Below, piece after piece: positions 1 to 7,299 of a stretch of 14,481 bases of DNA. Position numbers and translations under genes: made by a program. The notes below the pieces were generated by a model. The model saw only the letters and a list, made by a program, of their open reading frames with translations. It searched no databases and was not told the DNA's origin. The stretch is from positions 1 through 14,481 of the forward strand of contig JALLAP010000867.1 in the NCBI GenBank assembly GCA_036939355.1, read 5' to 3'. The DNA is from Thalassiosira profunda (lineage: Eukaryota; Bacillariophyta; Thalassiosirophyceae; Thalassiosirales; Thalassiosiraceae). Numbering within the stretch: position 1 is the stretch's first letter; each line of letters begins with the position of its first letter.

Positions 1-1605
1 CCTTGTCGCGGCTCTGGATGTCGCCGGCGAGCTTGGGACGGTACGAGTCGAAGACGGCGTCGATGATGGCGGTACCGCGGGTGGCACTGAGCATCTCGGA
101 CCTCAGCCCGAGCATACCCCGTGTGGGGATGAGATATTTGATGACGCTCATTCCCTCGCCGGAATCATCAAGGCCCATATCCTGCAGCTCGCCATTGCGA
201 GTGTTGAACATATCAATAACAGACCCAGAATACTCCTCGGGCACGCGGACTTCGACGCTTTCGTAGGGCTCCTCCTCCTTGCCCGTCTCCTCGTTCGTCT
301 TGTAGATAACGACGGGCGGACCAACCTCGAGCTCAAATCCCTCGCGACGCATCGTCTCGATCAAGACAGTCAAGTGCAGCTGTCCGCGGCCGGAGACGGC
401 GTACTTATCGGCCGAGTCGGTCTCCTCCACCTTCAACGCGACGTTACGATCGATCTCCTTGAAGAGACGGTCGCGGATCATGCGCGAGGTGAGGAACTTG
501 CCCTCGCGCCCGGCGAGAGGAGACTTGTTGACGCCCAGGGTCATACGGACGGTGGGCAGCTCGACGGCAATGGGGGGCAGGGGCTCCGCGGCATTCGCCC
601 CACCTCCCTCGTTGGTGATGAGCGTATCTCCAATCTCGACGTCTTCGAGCCCAGAAAACATGATAATCTCTCCGGCAGAGGCAGCGTCAACCTCCTTCTT
701 TCCGAGGTTGTCAAATACGAAAAGAGAGGTCAGCCGGCCCGTCTTTTTGGGTCCATCGGGCTGCTGCAGCGCAACGGGCTGCCCGTTCTTCACCGATCCA
801 TTGGTGATGCGAGCGATGCCCATCTTCCCCTTAAACTGATCGTAATCGATGTTCGAGATCAAGCATTGCAGATTGTCGCCCTCGGTACAGCTCGTCGCTC
901 GCCCCGAGCTCCATCATCAGGTCGAAGACCTTGTCCACCACGTAATCGGGCCGCGCCGCCGGACGGTCAATCTTGTTCACCACAACCAGCACCTTCATTC
1001 CCTGCCGCAGCGCCTTGTCCAGCACGAAGCGCGTCTGGGGCTTGGGCCCCTCCACCGAATCCACCACGAGCAACACGCCGTCGCACATGTTGAGGACGCG
1101 CTCGACCTCCCCTCCAAAATCCGCGTGGCCCGGCGTGTCCATGACGTTGATCTTCACCCCGTCGCGCATCACGGCGAGGTTCTTGGCCAAAATGGTGATG
1201 CCGCGCTCCCGCTCCTGGTCCTGGTTGTCCATGACGCGCTCGCCGGCCTCGTTGGCCTGCTGGTCGTCGCGGAAGACGTTCGATTGGCGGAGGAGGGCGT
1301 CGACGAGCGTGGTCTTGCCGTGGTCGACGTGCGCGATGACGGCGATGTTGCTGCGGTAGGAGTTAGTGCATGAGATATGAGCGCATATGATATATGCTGC
1401 AATCAAGCTGCGACTTGCAATTCATCGCTGCCACTCACCGGATGTTCTCGCTCGCAACGGCTCCGGCCGCCGGCGCCTCGGCCACGGCGGTATCCGCCAT
1501 CGGCCGGGCGACGTTCTGGACGCGGCCGGCGGACGGGGCGACGAAGCCCTGCACCGACGATGCCGACGCGAGGGCGAAGGCCGCGAGGGCGGCGCGCTTC
1601 ATCAT
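1..1605 (-). CDS. typA: Plastid-targeted TypA/BipA ribosome-associated GTPase (partial, frame broken)
   Basis: TypA/BipA is a translational GTPase of the EF-G class that binds the 70S ribosome. Here the ribosome would be the plastid one, because exon 1 (1439-1605) encodes a signal peptide (residues 1-20) followed by F-V-A-P-S-A-G, the ASAFAP-type bipartite presequence of complex red plastids. A GT-AG intron (1351-1438) joins exon 1 to [15 protein letters not shown] in exon 2. G1 (AHVDHGKT, about residues 62-69), G2 (RGITI), G3 (DTPGH) and G4 (NKID) are all visible. At about 887 the frame shifts by one base and roughly 40 codons expected from the family, including G5, are absent. From 886 down to 2 a second open frame resumes at [12 protein letters not shown] and runs 295 codons through domain II, the EF-G-like domains and the BipA-specific C-terminal region ([15 protein letters not shown]). 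The C-terminus lies beyond position 1. Start chosen: first of two adjacent ATGs at 1605, because the signal peptide begins there; an in-frame extension upstream looks unrelated. Family assignment is secure; intactness is not. Confidence 0.9.
884..890 (-). other. Frame break and missing segment in TypA/BipA
   Basis: On the minus strand the first frame reads ...M-E-L-G-A-S-D-E-L (last sensible codon 890-888), then 18 unrelated codons to a TAA at 831-833. The second frame picks up with ACC at 886-884 as [12 protein letters not shown]. In E. coli BipA about 45-50 residues separate the corresponding points, including the S-A-L-N-G (G5) loop. No DNA that could encode them lies between, so splicing cannot restore them. 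The missing length must be 2 mod 3. Either the assembly lost about 120-125 bp or the gene carries a real deletion. Confidence 0.85.
1351..1438 (-). other. Intron 1 of TypA/BipA (88 nt)
   Basis: Donor GTGAGTGG at 1438-1431 and acceptor ...CCTACCGCAG ending at 1351, with a CTAAC branch-point match about 15 nt upstream of the acceptor. Removing it joins ...GAG AAC ATC CG to C AAC ATC GCC and restores the family sequence E-N-I-R-N-I-A-V-I-A-H. Confidence 0.88.
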
Positions 1606-2061
1606 TGTTTGAGAGGTGGTATCTAGGGATGCCTTTCCGTCCGCTGGTCGGGGCGCGGAACAAAAAGTGAATGGGAGGGCGGCTGAGGCTGAGGGCGGGC
1701 TGGGGCGGGGGTCTCGTCGGCACGTGCGTGGCGTTGCTTTGGGTGGCCGGCAGAGCACGATGACGCACAATTCTCGATCGAGGACGCGTGTCGCGATTTC
1801 TACGTACGTACCAACGATACTACCAGCGGCGCTCACCTCTCCTCTCCTCATCTCTCTCCAAGCCAGTCCTTTCCATCATACATAGGTAGCTTTAGATTCT
1901 ATCTATTATTCATCTCCCCATTCAATAGTAAGGTTTAATCTCCAGGGTGGGCGAAGCGCCCGGCAACTCTCAACGAACACAAAATACTTCGATAGCCGCT
2001 TGAGATACCCGGCCAGACTCTCCACGCTCGTCCAACCATACACCTCGATGCGTTCTGTTGT
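1606..2061. promoter_or_regulatory. Intergenic region: upstream of TypA/BipA and downstream of the KAR5-like gene
   Basis: 456 nt between two genes on the minus strand. It should hold the 5' UTR and promoter of TypA/BipA and the 3' UTR of the KAR5-like gene. A palindromic CACGTG (G-box/E-box type) lies at 1721-1726, about 115 nt upstream of the TypA ATG. The sequence is pyrimidine-rich on the plus strand around 1835-1870 and AT-richer around 1885-1935. I see no coding family match, RNA gene or repeat. The regulatory role is inferred from position only. Confidence 0.35.
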
Positions 2062-4201
2062 CTAATACGCCTTGGCAACCTTGCTCTTCTTCCTCGCTTG
2101 AATCTCAGCCTCCGACGCATCCGAGCGATCGGACGATACGGACATGTCATCGTCGTTCGCGCTGTAAAAAGCAGTTTCTTCTCCGCTCGACGTGTACATC
2201 TCCGAGAGAGTCCGCTTCTTGCCCGTTTTCGCAGACGATGCATCAGAAGTGTCTCTTCCGGCGGCTCCGCTTGGGACGCTTCCTTGCATTGTCTGATTGC
2301 GCTCCAGCTCCAGGCGCAACGCCTCCTCTTCCTGCCTTGCAAGGGCATCGGAGCGGTGGACGTAGTATGTGGTTTGGAAATCCGTCGGAGGCATATTGGC
2401 GGTCAAGGCGGCTCGGGCGCTCGAGTGAGGCCGAGGCTTCACAGGGGTCACTACCGGCATGGCCAGCTCGGTCGACGACGATCGGTACGGCGATCGGGAA
2501 CGACGCCTTCCCGGCCTGAAACTGCTAGCGACCAACTGCTCCTCTCGTCCGAATCTCTCACGAGGCCTGCCTCGCTCCTCGCTGAATTCACGCGTGCCAA
2601 CGCCAATCGGCACGTCAACCCTCTCAACACTCGTCTGCATTTGAGGCGACGCATTCAGTTTGGCTACTAGCTCCATCTGACTCTTCAATAGCTCATCCAT
2701 CGTGATTGACGAAGGGCTCTTCGTCGCAGGCCAGAAACAAGAGGCCAGGAAGGATATGGCGAGAGTAATTGCGGCGATTGCCCTCGCGTAGCCACGCAAA
2801 GTCTCGATGACTCCCACACCGCCCCATTCCATCACCAGAGGATTGTCGGCAAACCACACGACGGCGACCTCCGCCAGCAAGCCGAGGCCGAATACCACAA
2901 ACAGGTAGCGCCTCGCCCTGATCAACATTGGCACCGCCGTCAGCATCCACGCCACGTTCATCGAGACGAAGAAGGCCAGCAAGGATTTCAGGAGGGTGAA
3001 GCCGCCCGTGGCCAATCTCACGTAGGATTCGATGCTCGACAGCGGCTGCATTTGAGTATTGGCGGTGGTGATCATCTGAGGAGAGACGGTGAAAGACAAG
3101 CTGGTGTGAGCGCAATGCTACCGTCACGATCCGATATCAAATGCTTCTACAAACACTCACCTCCTGCATTCTCTCGAGATCTTTCTTCTGCTCGTTGATC
3201 TTGTCCGCCTGCTCGGCAAGCAAGGCTGCTGCCTGATTTTGCAACAGCGACGCCGCCCTATTGGCCATCTGTTCCATTGCCGAGGCCGCAGCTTCCTCGC
3301 GTTCCTTGTGCATCCTGTACGTTTCCAGCCGGTGCGCCCTCATCTTTGAAGATTGATCCTCCAACATCGACTCGGTTTGACTGGCCATGCGCTCCATCGC
3401 CGATGCTGCAGCCGCCTCGCGCTCTGCACTCTGACGCTCATGCTCCATCCGCTGCTCGGTCATCATCGACGCCTGCTCCTCCAGCAACTGCGACGTCTGC
3501 TCCCGAACCGCTGCCACGGTATCCTGCATCTGATTCGACACTGCCGAGGACGCATACACGAGCATCTGCGTGACCTCTTCCTTCTGAATCATCATCCTCT
3601 CCTCCGTGAGGCGGGCGCACGCGTCCTGGGTGTGGATGAGTATCTTGTGGTACAGAACCATGGCGTAATCCGACATGAGGGGGAAACAAGCGGTGGAAGA
3701 GTATGGCTCGCCGCTGCCAACCTTGCAAAGCAGCTGCTCGTTTGCAGATTCTTCGATAGGAGCAGAAAGCTCGGCGTCTGCTGGGGTCCCTGGGCTTTGA
3801 GCTGGCCCAGCCTTGAAGAAGGGGCGTTGCTCCTTCTTCAGCTGGCAGTGGGTCAGTTCGAGGGCCAGCGCGTCCTTTTCCTCGCTCGACATGGCGGCGC
3901 AGTAGGAACTGCCTGATGAATGCGGACGCGTAGGATATTCGCCGGAGGGAGTGGCTCCTCCCCCGATGTCCCAGCTGCCAATGGAGGCGACGGACGCCGT
4001 CCAGCATTCCGGATAGGAGCGCGAGACCGCGCTCGCCGTGGAAAGCTGGCGGCCCACAACGTCGCTGGAATCATGAGCACCGTACTCGCCCAGTCCACGA
4101 TTTGCAATGTATTGCTGGGTTGGCAGGGCGGCCTCCGCGGTGATGTGCACCAACCTCGCCAACCCATCAAGCAGGAGGAGCGTGGATGCGGCGCCCTTCA
4201 T
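2062..4201 (-). CDS. KAR5: KAR5/GEX1/Brambleberry-type nuclear membrane fusion protein
   Basis: Members of this family sit in the ER/nuclear envelope and act in fusion of the two nuclei after gamete fusion (yeast Kar5, plant GEX1, zebrafish Brambleberry). Two exons, 4201-3161 and 3075-2062, joined by an 85-nt intron in phase 0, give 684 residues. In order: a signal peptide (about 1-24); a cysteine-rich domain with C66, C101, C119, C159, C172 and C195, including L-A-L-E-L-T-H-C-Q and M-S-D-Y-A-M-V-L-Y-H...H-T-Q-D-A-C, which align by eye with the family; a long coiled coil (about 200-347) with a 40-residue tandem repeat; three hydrophobic segments (about 374-397, 404-422, 443-462); and a charged, Ser/Arg-rich C-terminal tail with basic K-K-R and K-K-S-K clusters. 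This signal peptide, Cys domain, coiled coil and clustered membrane segments match GEX1/Brambleberry. An in-frame ATG at 4366 would add 55 residues in front of the signal peptide, so I prefer 4201. Assignment is from motifs and architecture. Confidence 0.78.
3076..3160 (-). other. Intron of the KAR5-like gene (85 nt)
   Basis: Donor GTGAGTGTTT (3160-3151) and acceptor CCGTCTCTCCTCAG ending at 3076. Both sides are phase 0, joining ...L-E-R-M-Q-E to M-I-T-T-A-N. It separates the coiled-coil exon from the exon with the membrane segments. Without splicing the first exon stops at 3137. Confidence 0.85.
3224..3463 (-). repeat. Tandem 120-nt (40-residue) repeat in the KAR5-like coiled coil
   Basis: Two consecutive units begin with Met at 3463 and at 3343 on the minus strand. 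Each carries the block E-R-E-(A/E)-A-A-A-S-A-M-E-(R/Q)-M-A followed by an S-M-L-E-D-Q or S-L-L-Q-N-Q stretch. Similarity is visible in both protein and DNA, so this looks like an internal duplication that lengthened the coiled coil. Confidence 0.7.
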
Positions 4202-4458
4202 TGCATTTGACTGCAATTTGTCGGCGCCCTCCTGCGATGAAACTGCTCGCCGCCTCTCCACGATGCAATTGTGAGGTATGGGAGGCGGCGTTGGCGGCCG
4301 GGCCGCGGCCGGCGCCGCCGCGTTGACTTCCGCCGAAACATCAAAATGAGCCGACACGACCGACACGCGGGATCGATATCAATTTTGCGACTCATGATAC
4401 AATTTGCGACTCACCCATCAACCCCCGCCTCCCTTCCCCATCACCCACTCTTGGAGAG
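4202..4458. promoter_or_regulatory. Shared divergent promoter region of the KAR5-like and LMF genes
   Basis: 257 nt separate the two start codons, so both promoters and 5' UTRs must fit here. A direct repeat CAATTTTGCGACTCA (4380-4394) and CAATTTGCGACTCA (4400-4413) starts 20 nt apart, about 45-80 nt upstream of the LMF ATG. Other GCAATT words occur near 4210 and 4263. No clear TATA box is evident. The promoter role is inferred from the head-to-head arrangement. Confidence 0.5.
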
Positions 4459-6447
4459 ATGGCGCTGCACCGCCGCCGACGCCGCCAGCAGGGCCTCGAC
4501 GAGGGCGGCCAGCCCGTCTCCTCCACGCTGGAGGTCGACGGAAGCGAAGGGGAACCGCTGTTATCCGCCCATGAGGACCGACGCAACAAAGATACCCCGT
4601 CGCACCCGATTGCAAAAGATGCACCACCCCAAACCCGAGCAGTGGCCCCTGTCGCCGTCGATGGTGCGGCATCTAATCCCCGGCAATCCTTCTACGTCAC
4701 CAAATTCGTAATCTTGCGCCTGGTTGCGTTGGTCTACCTCGTGGCATTCGTGGGTGCATACAACCAGAACCGCGGCTTGATGGGCGCTAACGGCCTTGCC
4801 CCAGCTAGAGATTACATGGACCGACTTCTGCAAAGCTACGATTCACCGATGCAAGGATTCCTATCCCATCCGACGCTCTACTGGTTTCTTGACAGCTTGG
4901 AGGATTGGCATTTGGATGCCACGGCCTTACTCGGGGCCACATTATCATTTGCGGTCCTATTGGGAGTAGATTCTTGGCTGGCAATGGTGTGTCTCTGGCT
5001 GCTCGATTTCAGCATCGTGACGGTGGCAGAGGGCAATTCCTTCTACGCGTACGGGTGGGAAAGGTAAAATCATGTATTGTTTTTGCGATGCGCGTATTGC
5101 AAGTCGTGATCTCACTCTCTGACCTCAAAGCCAGCTCCTCGAGACGGGCTTTCTCGCGATTTGGCTGTGCGATTTGCCAACCTTTCGGGGAAGGGATGGC
5201 ATACGAGGCATCGTTCGGGATGCAAATACATCGCCTCCGTCGATACCGGTGCTGTGGCTGTTCCGATGGTTGTGTGCCCGAATCAGCATCGGCGCAGGTC
5301 TCATCAAGGCCCGGGGAGGCGAGTGCTGGCGGCTGAAGACGTGCCTTTATTACCACTTTGAGACACAGCCGATCCCCTCGCCGATGAGTTTCATCTTTCA
5401 CTTTCTGCCGAGGAGCGTGTTGAGGAGAGCGGTCGATCTCGATTATTTTGTGCAATTGTATTCGATTTGGATGGTGCTGATTCCGGGATTCGGGTGGTAC
5501 ATGACCAACCTTCGGAGGTTGGGTGGTTTCATTCAGGTGAGAACTTGCTTGGCATTGCTGCATTTTGCAATTGAGTTGCTCATATCTGAAAACTGTGATC
5601 TGCGTTTGCTTATTTGCACCAATAGGCAGGGTTCATGGTCAATATTATCCTATCGGGCAACTTTGCGTTCCTAAACCACATTACGATCGTTCCTGCACTG
5701 GCATGCCTCGACGATGCTTGCTTTCCAAAGTGGCTCCGGAGTTCTGTGTACCGAAAACGTCGGATAGGATCGCCAGCTCGTGCTGAAAGGGTGGGCAGAT
5801 GTTACAAAACAACGAGATTGCTCATCGATTTCTGCCTGTTGATTTTGATTGGAACGCTGTCGTATCCGGTGGTCACGAATCTATTGCAAATTGGAGGAAA
5901 GCACCAGGTCATGAACGCGAGCTTCTCGTCCTTCAAACTTGTCAATACCTACGGTGCATTTGGAAGCGTAGGGGAAGCTCGGTACGAACCCATTATATCA
6001 GTGAGCAACGATGGCCAGAACTGGACCGAGTTGGAACTGCCTTGCAAACCGGGAGATACGAAGCGGAGGCCTTGCTTCTGTGCTCCCTATCATTACCGAC
6101 TCGCATGGAACATTTGGTTCATCGGGTTTCCTCCACATCAGTCGATGCTGCAGCGGAGAGAACGCTGGATGTATCCGTTATTGCAAAAGATGCTCAATGA
6201 AGATGAAAGCGACGAACGGCCGTGGCTGGCACTGCTGGATCCCGGGTCCGCGGAAGTCATACGACAAAGCAAACCAATCTACGCCAAAATGGACATGTAT
6301 CATTACGAAATGGCAGACCCTCTCTGGACTATACTGAGAAAGTGGGCCGGTGGAGACGAAGTCATTTGGTGGAAGCGAAGTTACAAGGAAGAGTTGATAC
6401 GTCCGGTGCAAATTCGTGATGGCAATTTGGCGTATGCGGGTCTTTGA
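4459..6447 (+). CDS. LMF1: Lipase maturation factor family protein (ER membrane)
   Basis: LMF proteins are multispanning ER membrane proteins; animal LMF1 is needed for folding and dimer assembly of secreted lipases. Exons 4459-5063, 5131-5536 and 5626-6447 join to 610 residues, close to the animal length plus an N-terminal extension. A disordered, Arg-rich N-terminus (about 1-75) precedes membrane segment 1 (about 82-100) and the family block Y-N-Q-N-R-G-L-M-G. Splicing of intron 1 creates Y-G-W-E-S-Q-L-L-E-T-G-F-L, a hallmark motif. Exon 2 has R-I-S-I-G-A-G-L-I-K and F-E-T-Q-P-I-P-S-P. The lumenal C-terminal domain has T-Y-G-A-F-G-S, C-K-P-G-D...R-R-P-C and A-P-Y-H-Y-R-L-A-W, all typical. 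Divergent from the KAR5-like gene. The substrate in an alga is unknown; a role in maturation of secretory lipases is inferred from the animal proteins. Membership is near certain; choosing between LMF1 and LMF2 has little meaning here. Confidence 0.93.
5064..5130 (+). other. Intron 1 of LMF (67 nt)
   Basis: Donor AAAG|GTAAAATC and acceptor GACCTCAAAG|CC, with a CTGAC branch-point match very near the acceptor. Removal fuses GAA AG to C CAG and yields G-W-E-S-Q-L-L-E, conserved in the family. Confidence 0.88.
5537..5625 (+). other. Intron 2 of LMF (89 nt)
   Basis: Donor CAG|GTGAGAAC and acceptor CACCAATAG|GCAGGG, phase 0, joining G-F-I-Q to A-G-F-M-V-N-I. The other nearby AG does not keep the frame. 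Confidence 0.82.
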
Positions 6448-7299
6448 TCATTTGACCAGCCAACCTTCAATAGACGAGCCCAGCCAAATCAGCGGTTTCC
6501 TTCCTCGCGCATTACTCTTCCACTCAATGAATTGACCGCTGCACCTCCCATCTAAGTATTGTACAGTGAGGATGACACCTCCCTCCACTCCCCCACAGCC
6601 CCGGATCGCGCAAACAACATGAACTGCCAGAACTGCCCAGCAGACATCCATCTGCTTCATGTGTCGTATCGGTATCTGGTATCACATCAGGTTCGAATCT
6701 CCGTTTGAACCTCGGGAGCTTTCGCAGAGTCATTGACACCTGCGAAAATATAAGGGGTATATTAAAACATAAATGTCGAAAGTTATTTTACAATAGTCAT
6801 TTATTTGTAACAATTATAATAAAGGTATGGGATGATAGATTTCTCAAACTATGATTTTACGTAACCTAAAGGTGCTCCTCTCCGACGTCCAAATCAGTTC
6901 AACTGATGCACATGAAAATCAAAATGGCGCCATCGAGCACCCCCCAGAAAACTTGCAAAGAGGACACTGACGGGCACCGCGAAAACTGGCCATGGTGAAC
7001 CGGCTCCGCCCCCATCGGCGTGCGTGACCGTTAGTTGCATCTCTTAGGGGTTCTGGGCCGTCGCAAGGACGTGGGCGACGGCAACAGAGAGAGGGCGACG
7101 GGAGCCGTGGGGGCGCTGTGTTCGCACCTCGACGACCGATTCGGCGGGCCCATTTCGGGCGCTGGATGCGCGAATTCGCGCCACCTATCTATTCCTCCTG
7201 ATTGATATTGGATGGAAGGCCAAGACTGACCCACGAACAATCGGCCGACGATGAGGAATGTGATGTGCTGGTATATGTTCCTTTGGTAGAGCCTTTGCA
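6448..7299. other. Intergenic region: LMF 3' UTR and upstream region of the CCCH gene
   Basis: 852 nt with no ORF that resembles a protein. The first about 300 nt are probably LMF 3' UTR. An AT-rich block (6744-6871) contains an AATAAA at 6818-6823 that could be a polyadenylation signal. From about 6950 onward the sequence becomes GC-rich, as expected for the promoter and 5' UTR of the next gene. A GGTTCGAATC word at about 6689-6698 resembles a tRNA B box, but no tRNA fold forms around it. Confidence 0.4.
6744..6871. other. AT-rich island
   Basis: About 128 nt composed mostly of A and T, standing out sharply from the GC-rich surroundings. It has runs such as TATATTAAAAC and ATTTATTTG and one AATAAA. 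It could be a 3'-end processing region, a nucleosome-free promoter element, or an organelle DNA insertion. No homology is recognised by eye. Confidence 0.45.

Noticed and set aside
374..1373. Plus-strand ORFs of 239 and 174 codons across the TypA/BipA gene
   Set aside because: Antisense shadows of a well-conserved GTPase; no family resemblance of their own.
4202..4366. Upstream start (ATG at 4366) for the KAR5-like protein
   Set aside because: It would place a 55-residue Pro/Ala-rich segment before a good signal peptide; the ATG at 4201 begins exactly at the signal peptide.
6675..6710. tRNA-like B box GGTTCGAATC
   Set aside because: The flanking bases do not form a 5-bp T stem, and no acceptor, D or anticodon arm can be placed upstream on either strand.
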